64,000 nucleotides of DNA from Chaetomium olivaceum (GCA_039881045.1 JAYWVB010000094.1:1-64000), one strand, 5' to 3'; counted from the first letter of the stretch, positions 44,249 to 56,663 are shown. The notes: a model not told the origin generated them from the sequence alone. A program made the numbers and translations.

Positions 44249-44729
44249 ATGTCCGTCTTTCACCGCAAACGCCCGCATCCCCCCGGGCACACCCAAGCCA
44301 CCCGCGGCTCCGCCGCCGGCGCCCCCGCGATTCCCCAACGAGTACCGGCTCCGGATGTACTGCACCACCTGCATGAACGCGCCGGGCAACGGCGCGTGCG
44401 CCACGGCAAAGCGGCTGACCCACAGCCTGCCCACCCGCATGGCCTACCACGACCCCAAGTACACGGGCACCTTCCTGTGTGAGTGGGAGTTGGGCATCGA
44501 CTTCTGTTCGGCCAAGGCCAAGACCGCGCCCACCACCACGACCACCGTCACCCAGGTGCTGACGAGCGCATGCGGGACTCTCACGACGCCTGCGGCAGCT
44601 TCGGCGGCGGCGGCGGACACGACAACGGCGTCGTTGAAGAGGGTGGAGCCGTTCAAGGTGGACGATCTGTTGAATGGGTTGAAGGCGAAGGGTATAACCT
44701 ATAAGACTACGCCGTCTGCTTTTAACTAA
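44249..44729 (+). CDS. Small Cys-containing hypothetical protein
   Basis: The secure part is 44355-44729 (MYCTTCMNAPGNGACATAKR ... ELGIDFC ... YKTTPSAFN, 124 aa). The same frame is open further upstream with a proline-rich coding-like stretch (PPAAPPPAPPRFPNEYRL) but has no ATG. The first ATG after the TATA box, 44249, is in another frame; a 43-nt intron 44255-44297 would join them, though its donor GTCTTT is weak. No signal peptide is seen. The four N-terminal Cys may form a small metal- or disulfide-linked module; the middle is Thr/Ala-rich. No family recognised. It converges on the Nudix gene. Confidence 0.5.
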
Positions 44730-44815
44730 GCTGTTAGATGGTGCGTATGATACGGCTGTGCGCAGGTGCCGTGTTGCGCGATAATAGACCGAGAGTACCC
44801 TCCCCACCCCCTGTC

Positions 44816-45364
44816 TCACTGCGTGTTGTATGTGTTCTCGACAAGTTCTATGGCTTTCTTAACCATGTCCCGATCCGTCCGGAACGTCAACTTGTCTAGG
44901 ACGTCCGTGTAGCTGTAAAACTCCACTGCGTATCTGTCCTTGTCTTGCGCATCCCGGTCTTTCGGCGGTGCCTCCTCGTCCACGGCAGCGACAAACCACC
45001 AGATGAGCTTGACGTGACCTTCACCCAGGTGGCGGACTTGCAGGGTAAAAGGCTCGCAAACACCTGTGTAAAAGCGTGCTTGGTCCTCCGCCTGCTCGGT
45101 TTCCACCGCCGGCGGGGCACGAGTGTACATGTTCAGGGGGAGGAGGCGGCACGGAAAGCCGGTCTCTTCCGTGACCTCCCGTAAGGCTGCTGCCTGGCAG
45201 GCCTCGCCGCAGTTTCGACGTCCCTTGGCTAAGATATACTCCTCACGATCCAGCAGTCGAAGCACGCAAATCTCCCGGGAAGAGAGACGGAACAAGACTG
45301 CGCCCGCGCTCTCGACGAATTCCTCTGACGTATACTGCTCGGATTTGAACCGAGACTGGGCCAT
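44816..45364 (-). CDS. Nudix hydrolase
   Basis: Single exon, 182 aa. A perfect Nudix box at about residues 48-70, GRRNCGEACQAAALREVTEE then TGF, fits GX5EX7REUXEEXGU, the metal-binding site for cleaving nucleoside diphosphates linked to another moiety. SAGAVLFRL before it is the usual first strand. The overall shape is like fungal cytosolic Nudix proteins related to diadenosine or diphosphoinositol polyphosphate hydrolases; the substrate cannot be fixed. The ATG at 45364 has context GCCATGG. No introns. Confidence 0.88.
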   Translation of the reverse strand: MAQSRFKSEQYTSEEFVESAGAVLFRLSSREICVLRLLDREEYILAKGRRNCGEACQAAALREVTEETGFPCRLLPLNMYTRAPPAVETEQAEDQARFYTGVCEPFTLQVRHLGEGHVKLIWWFVAAVDEEAPPKDRDAQDKDRYAVEFYSYTDVLDKLTFRTDRDMVKKAIELVENTYNTQ

Positions 45365-45735
45365 GGCGAAAAACTGCGATCATCAATCGAGAGTGAAAAA
45401 TGACTGGATGTATGCATGGCTCTCTCACCTCGCTGAGCTATTCTTGATGAGCTTAGCGCAGATAGTAACAGTTGGCTTTGTTTGACAAAGCGAATGTAAG
45501 GTACGGAATAATGGGCGTTTTGAATGGATACAACGGAGTCTCATGTATTATATGTAATTACAGGAAATCAGACCGAAACCTCATCCAGGGTGTCTCGGCA
45601 CCCATTACACCGACCGACCCGAGTCTGAATGGAACTCGGACAAGTTGTTTACCTGACTCTCCTTTTTGTGTCCCTTCCTGCTTTCCCTCACTGTCAGAGC
45701 TACCCAAATTGACTAGCTATTTGACTAGATTTGAA
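45365..45735. other. Intergenic
   Basis: 371 bp between the HET gene end and the Nudix start. No feature seen. Confidence 0.4.
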
Positions 45736-47816
45736 CTATACCAGAGTGATTTCTACCTCTTCCTTTTGATCAAGAAGCTCCTTCCAGCGTGCTCTTTGGT
45801 CCTGGGGCATGTACTGGCCGAGAGACGTAGTTACGCCGATCCGGAAAAAGGTATCTGGAGAACCATCCAAGCTCATAAGTACTAGGAAACCGTCCAGCGC
45901 GCCATCTAAATGTGCTGGAATGCAAGCCACGGGCGTCTCATTCTCGAATACATGGTCCTCGCCCCACCCGGCGTTGTAGTCTGGATAAAAGGAGCAACTC
46001 CCAAAGCCTGTATCGAGTCGGTATGGGTGCTCAATGTCTTCGATAACCCCATCAACCATCATAGGCTCGGGCCATAAATATGCAGGTACCAGCCGAGCTA
46101 TGACTTGGACAGCGAGGAAAGAGACTTGGCCAAACTCGTCTGGTCCTTTGAGTTTGATCTGAATGGATTTGATTGAGAGATCGCATCTCTGTCGACTGTA
46201 TGAGGTGGTGGCCGCTTGAAACGATGCCCATGACCAGGTAGGAGCAATATAGGGCTCTGAAGGGGTAGCAAGAAGGTGTTCGTCGTTAGAAACATAATCG
46301 CGGCCGCTAGTATGCCACATAATATCCCAGGGAAAGGTGTCTTCCCATAGTCCCGCCAGGTAGCGCCCCGGTCGGTAGCCGCTGGACGCTGCCGCGTGGG
46401 ACTTGAGTTGCCGCGCCACCCCAGCGAGCGCAGGAAGCCTATCTGCGAGCTTTGTTAACTTCAGCTTTGAGTACGCAGAAGTGATCTTGGCCCATTCAGC
46501 GGCGAAGCCTTGCGCGTTGGCAGGCTTGGCTAGGAATCTCAGGCCGTGATGGAGGCTACCGGGGGGCCCGCGGAAGCTCCAGTCTGACACCTGTCCCTGG
46601 TCACATTCATAAAGGATGCCGCGCGAGGTGAAATGGGCGGTGCGTCGGGATAGATATCTTTCCTGAAATACCCAAGCACGCTCGAGAAGAGGGTTAAGAT
46701 TGTAGTCAGGTTCCCCGCCTGCTCGGAAGTCGCCCCAGCCCAAATAGTGCATGATTTGCTGCTCATGAAGAAAATTCCATGCCCGGGCCACGAGGCATGA
46801 TCGATCCTTGTGGGAGCGCAGGGGCTCTCTGGGCGAAGAAGCCCGCCTCGTCCATCTTTTGCCATGGTTGCCATCAAGGTAAGAAACGAGCCCTCGTAGA
46901 CTGCGTACATATTGGCTGCCTCAGCTCTCCAGTCCTCGTCGTCGTCCTGGATGATGCAAATGGAGTCAATCCAAAGAAGATCCTTGCCAAGCAACTTGGT
47001 AATGGATATCGCATCAAGGAAAGTCTGCGGGAGTGAAGACCAGGGGATCTCGGTCTTGTTGCGCTGGTACGTCTCCCGCGTGGTGATACAATCGGGGCGG
47101 AGTTGCCCCCAGCAGTGACTTAGACACAGGTACTCCCCACGACTGCCGCTGGACTCCATAAGGTGGACGACGGGATGCAACCCGCCCTTATCTACGATCT
47201 TGATAACCCTGGTTGGAAGCAGTGGTGGGCATGGTGTCCTGGCCCTGTTACACGCATCGTGAGATTCTGAGCAATCCTTCATCCAGAAGCTTAGCGACCG
47301 GGTGCATGCTTCGGCGTCGACGCGTCCCTCGGCGTTTGGGCTTTCCGAGCTGTACGGATTGCTTCAGAGGAAGGCACCCGGACTGGTGGCTTCAGTTGGA
47401 TAAAAGAAGAGGCGGAAAACACCGTTCCCCATAAAGATTTCTCTCGCATCCTCGTTATCCTGCTCGCGTATCTCAAGGTACCGATGTGATGCGTGCCACT
47501 CCAGAAAGACAACTGCACTTTTATAGCGGCGGCGAAGCGTCCGAGATATGACGTCGCAGACGACACAGCCACGAGAACCAGATTCTTGGATAGACTCAAG
47601 CCGGAAACGGGTCCTAGATGGCATCTTTTCCGGCCGCTGTCTCCATTTGTCGACGAAGCCATCACATTGTCGCGCCCCTGGCAGGAGTGGGAAGAGGCAG
47701 AAGCCGCAGTAGGTGACCGGAGTGATGAGAGCGGCAAAACCTCCGTAGTAATCCTGTAAAGTCGTAAGACACGAAGCTACGCCGCGTGAGATGCTTGAGA
47801 GATGCGGGATGGCCAT
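45736..47816 (-). pseudogene. HET-domain (heterokaryon incompatibility-like) gene, broken
   Basis: HET proteins trigger programmed cell death on non-self contact in filamentous fungi. The HET domain is clear: YLCLSHCWGQ, LPQTFLDAISITKLLG, LLWIDSICIIQDDDEDW and later LLERAWVFQERYLS. Two lesions break it. An in-frame TGA at 47364-47366 lies between GAFL and SNPYSSESPNAEGR with the frame otherwise continuous. A frameshift falls near 46760-46800, where one extra base joins SWPGHGIF to LHEQQIMHYLGWGDF. The stop is a real candidate for inactivation; CGA to TGA by C-to-T is one possibility. The start at 47816 is the first ATG. No partner NLR or STAND gene is adjacent. Confidence 0.8.
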
Positions 47817-50318
47817 GGCGATCAAAGTTATATGGTAGGATGATGAGAGAATTGAAACTGTTCGTTCAGGTTTAGGGGATGTGAAAAACTAGACGGGGAA
47901 TGGAGCTTCGCGCTGTCAGGCTGCGAACATGCATGGACGTCAGGTTGTTTCCAGCCCAGTAAAAAGGCGCTGTTCACCCACCGCATGTCGCAGATAGGGC
48001 CACATACCTAGCACCTATCACGTCTCAGCACGGGTTGGGGGTTCTCGAAGTCGCGGCGAATGCTCCTATCCAAACAGCCTTTGTCTCAAATGAGAGAAGG
48101 AAACGAGCTGCGAAAGGCTGGGAAACGGCATCCACTAGTACGGGTATTAAAGGGGCGTATTTATACCAGGTACCTTGCGCCTCAAAATCCCCAACTCACC
48201 GCAGCACACATTCTGTGATCTTCTGCGACTTTCGTTCAATAATGTTACCTAGATGTATTGCCGCGGAAACGATAGTAGTTTAAAATTCCTATAATGCCCC
48301 ATCATACCCTAGCTATCAATAAACCTATCGACGATTAGTATAGAGTCGCCTCCTTAATCGAAATGGCACCAGCAGCTACCCATGTATTGGAAGAGAATGG
48401 TAGGCCTCTCGGGAGCAAGAGACTCAATGAAGGAGACGTTTTGGGTTTTGCTGACGCAATTGGAAGGGGTGGGGCAACATGGCCGCATGAATCGAAACTT
48501 GAATGGTGGCCTTCAGAATGAAATGTGCGATGGGGAAGAAGCGTAGGCCGGAGGAATGGGTACCTACCTAAGGTACATGTACTTATTCGAGCGGCCTAGA
48601 CTGCGGAAACTTGAGGCCACGCGCCCGCCAAAAACAGCAGTCCAAACCACGGCACACGTTGTCAGGGTGGAAAAGGAAAAGAGACGAGAGAGGAGATCTC
48701 TCCTTAGGACATGTTTAGTCCTAGGACACTGTGCTCCTAGAACCCTACTCCGTTACCTAGGTTTTGCTTGGACTGCTGTTAAGCCACCTCACCTTAGGAT
48801 AACAAGCCATTTCCAGGACATTCCTCAAAGCGAGAATAGAGAATCATAATGACAATTACCGGGCGAATACTGCCAGTAAAATAGCGGGAGGTGCCGGGCA
48901 TCATTTGATCTCACTTGTTTTCCGCAAATGCGGGACTCTGACAGTACCTATCGACACGACGCGACAGAATTGACCCGGTAATGGCTTCCAGACGGCAGCA
49001 TCTCCACCTTCAAAGAGGCAAACTCAGACGTCCTTCTTCTCTACGACTGTTGCGGTGCATACCAGCTACCAGGCATCATTGAGCGGCGTCAAATCAGAAT
49101 TTTGTACAAATATCATCGAGGTTATCTCGGCGGTTAGCTTTGGCTACTGGCTAACTTCATGATTTCCCAACCCCAGCGCATTTGATGTATTGATGCCATG
49201 GTTATGACCCAAACACCAACGTTAGCCCGACCATCCATTGTTGCGGATATAGTGGAAGGGCTTTCTCCCCCCCTTTATCTGCCGGTAGGGTTGGTTGAAA
49301 CTTTTATCATGATGCTTTTCCGGCTTCGAGCCGGTGCCCAACGGCAGTTCTGTTCCATACGTCACTTTGCTACCTAGGCAGGTAGCCAGCGGAGCTCCTG
49401 GGACCAGATCCCTCCCACATTCCTTTTCACCGGCTGTTCATCGTGTGTCCTGGGTGAGTGGCGCAGTGGTGATCACCAACGCAGACCTTCTCGCCAGGTC
49501 GTATTTTCAAATCTTGCCTCCCTCACAGGTTAGAGCTATTGGGTGGCTCTTTCTAGCTGCAACAATATGTTGCTCCCCTTACATCAGAGGCAAGCCGGAC
49601 GGCCGAACGAGCCCTCGGGCACTCGCCAGCCTTCGGGCAGACCAATCAACTTTCGACAAACGGCGCCATTTGCATTCAAGGCAAAGCCGAGTCGATACCC
49701 AACTCGCCTTTCTGGCACCACACCAGCCTTCGGGCAGACTCACAACAACGCCACTTGATGCGGATGCAAGCCCAAGCTAACCAACCAGCCAACCAACAAC
49801 AAACAAGGCTTTCGGGTAGGTCGGGTAAGTTTTCTGTGTGTCGATCCTTGGGGGGTCTGATTGGCTATATAGTTGCAGCTGTGATGCACAACCACCTTGG
49901 AGAAGAGGATAGGTAGTTGTAACAGCGCACTGTGAGTCAGTTCGACAGGTATACAAGGCAATACGCGCTTGCATAAGGATCTTTTTGATTATTGGCGTAG
50001 TGGTCAAGTACCTGTCACTGCTGTCACACTCTGCATACAGCATATGCGCTGTCTTAGGTTGACTGGGTTAATAATCGGCGCCGACCCTCATCAGGCAGCA
50101 AAACATGGAGAGTTTGTTCTGTCTTCCAACTGGAAATAGCGCACGGCAATTTTCTTGTTACATTCGAGCAGCAGTCGCTCTGTCGCTTATAAGCTTAGAT
50201 ATGGGAAGCTTTTCATGCCTTGAACAAGATTATCAACACTCGTCGTAGCAGAAAGCAGTTTCACCTTTGACGCCTTTTCCATTCACATACGTCACTCCAC
50301 TGTACCCCAAACGCAATC
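47817..50318. other. Gene-poor stretch, upstream of the HET gene
   Basis: 2.5 kb with short non-coding-like frames. CCTAGG-centred palindromes recur (48719, 48757, 49371). No transposon ends, tRNA or domain were found. Confidence 0.5.
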
Positions 50319-50637
50319 ATGGATATGACTCTAGACCGTCAAGGGCTCTGGAACATTAAAGAGATCGCCATTCAGGCGGGTTGGTTTCCTCGCTCAGCAA
50401 CGCCGCATTACCGGTATGGAGCTTAATTCTTTTATCTTCCTACCACAAGAAGGCTAACTGGAGAACAGTAATAATGATGGAAATCCGCACGAGCACAGAG
50501 GCAGCTACCATATCACAATCGACTGGCAGTGGCAGGATCAGGCGGGGAGGGCGTGGCGGAAGACATGCCATGCAAAGATCAATCGCGAAACAGGGAGACA
50601 TGAAGATACAGAATGGTTTCCTACAATGCCGATGTAA
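50319..50637 (+). CDS. Candidate small two-exon orphan gene, 87 aa
   Basis: Exon 1 50319-50413 begins MDMTLDRQGLWNIKEIAIQA. Intron 50414-50468 has donor GTATGG, branch GGCTAAC and acceptor ACAG, and leaves a 2+1 split codon. Exon 2 50469-50637 reads on without a stop for 55 codons, including GSYHITIDWQWQDQAGRAWR and KINRETGRHEDTEWF. The Trp-rich, strand-forming composition looks like a real protein and the splice signals are well placed, but there is no homologue I recognise. No signal peptide. A downstream continuation through a second splice at GTAAGG (50634) is possible. Expression data would decide. Confidence 0.4.
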
Positions 50638-51716
50638 GGTAGCCATTGATATTAGAGCTGGGTGGCGGTGAGGGCTGGGCTTTGTATGTGCGGGACTTAT
50701 AGTGGAATTCACTTGCAAGCACCAAGAGGCACGCCAGCGGGCCTCCTACTGTACGAAGGGTCCGCTCGGTACCTAGGTAGTTGCCGCCAAACTGAATGTC
50801 ATGTCATTACACACACTTTCCATCCGTGTACGCGGAAAGGGATTGACCAATCGTCTAGACAACCTGAAATTGTCCAATGTGTAGTGATTGATGAACGGGA
50901 CTTTCCTCTGCTCTGCCGTAAGACGCCCTGGTTTGTTATATCAGGATTGGGATCGGATGGGACGGGAAGGATCGGATACCCTCGCCCTTCAATAACCGGA
51001 GGACGGCTACCTAGTATCACAATCGTGAAAGGCTAAGGTACCTAGGTTCCATTACGGTCGAAACTTGTCTGCGGGTAAATCGGTAGGTATAGTTATTGTG
51101 GGAGCGCAACTACCTAGGGAAGTGGCATTATTTTATGGCCCTGATAACTGCTCAATTTGACCTTTGACCTCTTTGGCCTCAACAGACAAATATGAGGAGG
51201 GCTAGACCGGAAGGCCCTTAACGGCCGTTTACATGAGTGTTAGCCAGCTGATGTTAAATGCCAACCCCATCCAATTCACTATTAGTTGACTACATGATAT
51301 CTGTACTGGGTGGTGGTAATGTGGGAAGACGAAGATTACATCAATTTCGCAACGCCTCCCTCTCGCCGATCCCACCGCCCAAGTCCAGAAGTGCCTTGCT
51401 TTAAAAGACCCACATTTTAGCCAATGCTTCAGGTACTCTTCGGTTATCCAAACTGATAACTAGACCACTCAGTAGTTGGTGCGTAACTCTCTAAGACTTG
51501 TTGGCGGCAGTCTGCGCCGTCGTCAGCATGTAAATTGGCAACTCATCTTCACAGAACTTTTCTCACCTCAGCAATTAAGGCGCGTCCAACCTGAATCGTC
51601 TCATCGGCACCTCGCTGGCGTTGCCAGAAGCTACTCAAAATGTCAACCACGCCCACATCCTCTCCCACTTCAACCCCTCATGGGGAAAAAGAACGGGAAA
51701 AAAAAGGGGAAAAAGC
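50638..51716. other. Intergenic
   Basis: 1.08 kb, with more CCTAGG-centred motifs (50771, 51041, 51113). No gene is supported. Confidence 0.4.
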
Positions 51717-54210
51717 TCACAGTTGCTCCGGCCTGCCCTCCCCGGCCACCGAAAGCTTCCTCGCCTCCTCCTCCAACACATACCGCGTGATCTTCTCCCC
51801 GCCGCTCACGCCCGGCCCGGCCGTCTCCGCACCACTGACATCCCACTCGACCATTTTCTCGAGCAGGCGCTTGCGGATGGCATAGCGCTCGGAGCGCTCC
51901 TTCTGCAGGCCCGGGGAATCGATCTTCTGAACAACGCCGCGCACGACGATCTGCACGAGCATGTACAGGTGCTCGGCGAAGAGCACGGCCAGCAGCAGGG
52001 CCCAGGCGCGGATGTCCCAGGGGGAGCCGCTGGGGAAAGCGGTGCCGTTCTTGAAGAGGAAGACCAGCGCGGCGCTGGTGAGACTGCCGAGCCACGCCAA
52101 AAAGCCGAGGGAGTCGAGCCAGGGCCCGATGGAGTCGGCGCGCCAGGGGATGGGCCGCTTGCAGTTGGACGCAATCTTCATGGCGTCGGAACGGGCTTCG
52201 ACCCAGTTGTTGACTAGGAAGGAGCAGGCGGTCAGGGGCCAGACGACGGAGAAGAGGGAGAGGTAGCCGAATTGCACCACCATCTCGCGGTAGTCGATCG
52301 TCACGTCGTACTCGTCTAGCTCGGCCTCCTCGCGCACTCTTTCCAGGAATTCGGCCTCCTCGGGCTCATCGGGGCGTCGTTGTTGGTTGGATGCGGCTCC
52401 TGATGCGCCGCTGCCGTTTTTCTCGGAGAGCCCTGACTGCACGCGCTCTACAGTCCGGAAGACCTTGCGCTTGGCGAAGGGCACGATAAACTCGGTGGCT
52501 AGATTGACCACCTGCGCCGTGACGGTCAGGTAGATGACCTGCTTGGTGAGCCGGTTGGGGTTGATCTCCCATTCCTTGGTTGGCAGGGCCTGACCTTCGG
52601 CGGTGAAGCGCTGTACTGTGAGCTGGAACACGTCGAGATAGGGCACCAGGATCTTGCCGAACGGCACGTAGACAAAGGCCGTCAGGATGATGGGCAGGTA
52701 TGAGGTGATGAAGTTGATGACGAAGATCTTTTGGACGAAGGACCCTTGGTGGGCTGGGGTGGAAAGTTAGCGGATGGCCAGTTCCGTGCGCAAACCTCCT
52801 ATGCAAGTACTTACCATCGTGAGTCCGGTAGTTTTCGAACTCGGTCAGCTTCGCAGCCAGGCGGGTAAGCAGCGTGGTGAGGGTCGGGTTGAGGATGGTG
52901 AGGATGATGACCGGCAGGAAGGCCTATGGCAGGTTAGCAGCAGCGTCTTTTGGTGCAGGAAGGAAGCCGTCTGACTCACCAGATACTGTTTGAACGGTCC
53001 CGTGTAGACCTCGTTGATGAAGATCTCAATGGAAAAGCAGCTGACAATCAGCCCGCCCAGTACCACCACACACGCTAGAGCAAACGGTCCCTGCAGCAGC
53101 TGTCTCGCCAGCCGTTTGAAGGGCGAGTAAACCTTGACCACCTCGCCCGTGACGGGATCGATGCCCTCTCGCTCAAACTGGAACTGCGACCGCGGCAGCT
53201 GGATCCGGCCCACGCCCCTGACCCCCCACTGCACGGCCAAATCCACCTCCTTCATCTTCCAGTGCTCAAAGAACACCACCGCCCACAAACAATTCACGAC
53301 AGCATAGACCCACGAGAAGGGACCCAGCAGCAGCCAAGCGGCAAAGCCAAACGCGGCCGGAAACACCAGAAACAAGAAGTACGACTGCAAAAAAGCAAAA
53401 TAGAACGCAACACGCTCGCCAAAACGGTCACGGATGTGACCAATGTCGGTCTCGTCCAGGTAGTACTTGCGGCTCCAGGCGGAGATCCAGGCGCGGTTGA
53501 AGGCGCGGTCGTGCAGGGGGAAGACGCTCGCGACAAAACGCCAGCGGCCGCGCTTGGGCGTGATCCCCGCGCCGCCCTCGTTGCGGGGGCGCGTGATCAG
53601 CTCGTAGGCTAGGCGCAGCCGCTCGGCTTCCGTCACGGGCTCTTCTTCGGCGAAGTAGCGGTTGATGGCGTCGGTTTTGCTGCTGCCGTCTGTAGGGGTG
53701 CTGACATTGTTGTTGTCGGAGGGGGCCGGAGCTGAGGGTCGCACGCCAAAGAGCCAGTCCTGCACACGGGCGCGGTAGATCTGCGACTTGAGCAGCGAGG
53801 GGGACGCGAGCTTGACGAAGACCAGGAGGGAGGATGCGGTACGGCCGGGGCGGACTTCGGTCGCGAAGCCTACTGCCGAGAGGGCTTCGATGAGTTGGGT
53901 GAAGGCGGCTTCTGCTTCGGCGGATTCTGGTGGAGGGGGAGGGGTGGGTTAGTGAAGTTGGTGGGAGGAGGGAGGGTTGGCTAGGGTGGGGAGAGGAGAG
54001 GGGCGATCATGGTGGCTACGGGAGGGCGAGGAGCAACCTTTTGCGAGGATGTCATAAGCAATTACATAGTCGACACTGAGTTCAGTTAGCCATCGTTCAT
54101 TCATCGTTGAACCATCAGGAGGAAGGAGGGGTTTTTTGGGTAGGTAGCCGAACTTACTCGAAATTGCCGTGCGACTGCTTGTCCCTGACCGGGCTCTGAG
54201 AGGCGGCCAT
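51717..54210 (-). CDS. TMEM16/anoctamin family membrane protein (Ist2-like, probable lipid scramblase)
   Basis: Five exons: 54158-54210, 54038-54075, 52980-53926, 52815-52923, 51717-52753; 727 aa, close to the length of the studied fungal scramblases nhTMEM16 and afTMEM16. The N-terminal cytosolic domain includes DILAKESAEAEAAFTQLIEA. About ten TM helices follow from residue 185 on. The acidic residues that line the Ca2+ site in TMEM16 proteins appear in NNWVEARSDAMKI and AEHLYMLVQ. By family it moves phospholipids between leaflets in a Ca2+-dependent way, and Ist2-type members tether ER to plasma membrane; which applies here is not settled. All splice joins keep frame. Divergent from the decarboxylase. 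Confidence 0.92.
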
Positions 54211-54787
54211 GGCGGGCAGCTTGGTATTAATTGACGCTGTAGGTTCAGATATCCGCTGAACACATACAGGTCGAAAATTGGAGGTTGTGGTGATTTATTT
54301 GTCGCGACTTGTAGAGTAGTAGCCGTGGTGTTCCAAGATTAAAAAGCGGAACGACGTCACGATCGATGCCGCCATGTCACCTTGCAGGGGCTAGCTCCGA
54401 CCCAGCTGAACCGACTAAACCCAGTTCGGACGAGATTCAGCTGAAGTGTCCCAAGTGTGAAATTCGAGCAGATGTGCTAGGGTTCGGGTTGACTGTCGCC
54501 GAGACCACCCGGTTACCCCTTTTCCGAATCCACATAGGCACCTAGGCAAGACATATGCCGGTCTCCAAACCGGTAATACAGCGTAAAGTACGTTGCCGCT
54601 GGGTTTAGACCGGACATTGTTAGTAAAAATTGTAAAAAATAACTTACAGCGGGCTTTCCTTCACCCGCAACACCATTATTATCGTCACGGCTGCCCCCCT
54701 CTTTGTTTCATTTTTTTTTATTTGTGAAACTACAGCTCAAACTTATGTACTGGATAAAAACTAAGCTTCTTACATCAAGACTCCAAG
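54211..54787. promoter_or_regulatory. Divergent promoter, TMEM16 / decarboxylase
   Basis: 577 bp. A TTTTTTTTTATTTGTGAAAC block lies near 54711. No TATA box was assigned. Confidence 0.45.
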
Positions 54788-56443
54788 ATGGACGCACAGG
54801 AATTCCGGGAAGCGGCCAACGCAACCATCGATGAGAGTAAGTTCTTCCTTCACAACTTAAACCCATCCATAAAACTAACTCACTTTCTAGTCATCACTTA
54901 CTTCGAGACCCTCGGCTCCCGCAATGTAGTCTCCACGGTCGAGCCTGGCTATCTGCGCAAACTCCTCCCCGAGGAGGCGCCACAGGAGGGTGAACCATGG
55001 GCCGCCATCCACAAGGACATGGAAGCCAAGATCATGCCCGGCATTACTCACTGGTGCATACCCTACCTACCCTCCCTTCCTTCTCCCCATTCAAAACCCC
55101 AAACATCTCCCTAACCCACCCCCCCCAGGAACCACCCCGGCTTCCACGCCTTCTTTCCCTGCGCCAGCTCCTACCCCTCCCTCCTCGGCGAGCTGTACTC
55201 GGCCGCGCTCACCACCGCCGCCTTCAACTGGATCTGCTCACCCGCCGTCACCGAGCTGGAAACCGTCGTGCTCGACTGGCTGGCCAAGACCCTCGGCCTG
55301 CCCTCCTGCTACCTCTCCAACGGCCCCACCCGCGGCGGCGGCGTCATCCAGGGCTCCGCCAGCGAGGCCGTGCTGACCGCCATGGTCGCCGCGCGCGACA
55401 AGTACCTGCGCGAGACGATCCCTGCTGCTGGGCAGCAGGGGGGGTTGACGGAAGAGGAGCACGAGGAGCGCGTGATGGTCAAGAAGTCGCGCATGGTGGC
55501 GCTCGCCACCACGCTGACGCACTCGAGCGCGAAGAAGGCGGCGCTGATTCTGGGCTGCCGGTTCCGCGCCATCCGCGTGCGGGAGGAGGATGGCTATGCG
55601 CTCACCCGCGAGGGCCTGGCCGCTGCGCTGGCTGAGTGCAGGGCGCAGGGGCTGGAGCCGTTTTTCCTGGTGGCGACGCTGGGGACGACGGATGTGTGCT
55701 CCGTGGATGACTTTGAGGGGATTAGTGCGGCGCTGGCAGAGCATGTCCCGCCTGGGGCACCGGGGGAGGTGTGGGTGCATGTGGATGCGGCGTATGCGGG
55801 GGCCGCGCTGGTGTGTCCCGAGGTGCAGGAGTCGACGCGGATTGGGCTGGTCAGCCGGTTTCACAGCTTTGATATGAACATGCACAAGTGGTTGCTGGTT
55901 AACTTCGATGCCAGCTGCTTCTTTGTGCGGAACCGCGAGTGGCTTACGCAGGCCTTGAGCGTCAACCAGGCCGTGTACGGGAACAAGGCGTCTGATGGAG
56001 GGCTGGTGACGGATTACAGAGAGTGGCAGATCCCGCTGGGGAGGCGGTTCCGGAGCTTGAAGATCTGGTTCGTGCTCCGGTCGTACGGTGTCAAGGGGTT
56101 GCAGGCGCACATCCGGCGGACCGTCAAGATGGGCGAGGACTTTGCCGAGGGGCTTAAGGGCAGGTCCGATCTTTTCGAGATTGTGTCCGGGCCGAGCTTT
56201 GCGCTGACTGTGTTCCGGTTGGCGGCCAAGGCTGAAGGCGCATCGCTGGAGGAGAGGAATGCGCAGAGCAGGGCGCTGTATGAGAAGGTTAACGCGACAG
56301 GCAAGATGTGGCTGACGAGCACTGAGCTAGACGGTCGCTTCGCCATTCGGCTGATGACGGCTGTGAGGACGACCGAGACGGAGCACATCCAGACGGCGGT
56401 CAAGACGTTGGTCGAGATCGCCGAGGAGGTGCTAAGAGGGTGA
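54788..56443 (+). CDS. PLP-dependent aromatic-L-amino-acid decarboxylase
   Basis: Exons 54788-54836, 54891-55053 and 55129-56443, introns 54837-54890 and 55054-55128 (polypyrimidine C-tract acceptor), 508 aa. Group II decarboxylase landmarks: NHPGFHAFFPCASSYPSLLG, NWICSPAVTELETVVLDWL, FLVATLGTTDVCSVDDFEGI, HVDAAYAGAALVCPE (PLP-contacting Asp and Ala) and SFDMNMHKWLLVNFDASCFF with the Schiff-base Lys in HKW. The substrate is probably Trp, Tyr or Dopa; the sequence does not say which. Cytosolic. It converges on NTE1, with 220 bp between stop codons. Such genes sometimes serve secondary metabolism, but no biosynthetic cluster is seen here. Confidence 0.93.
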
Positions 56444-56663
56444 TGAGTCCATAGAATGTGTACATGATACGTGATAGACTACATATACCCAGCGACAATA
56501 TACCACGCCCGTCATGAGAACAGCAACAGACAATATGCAAATTACAATGCAGTGCAGCGCTATCTATCTCTTCCCCAACCTAAACACCCGTAAATGCTAC
56601 ACACCTAAACTTCACCTCTCCCATTACACCTGACCACCAGTACCACACCACCAAAAGCCCACC

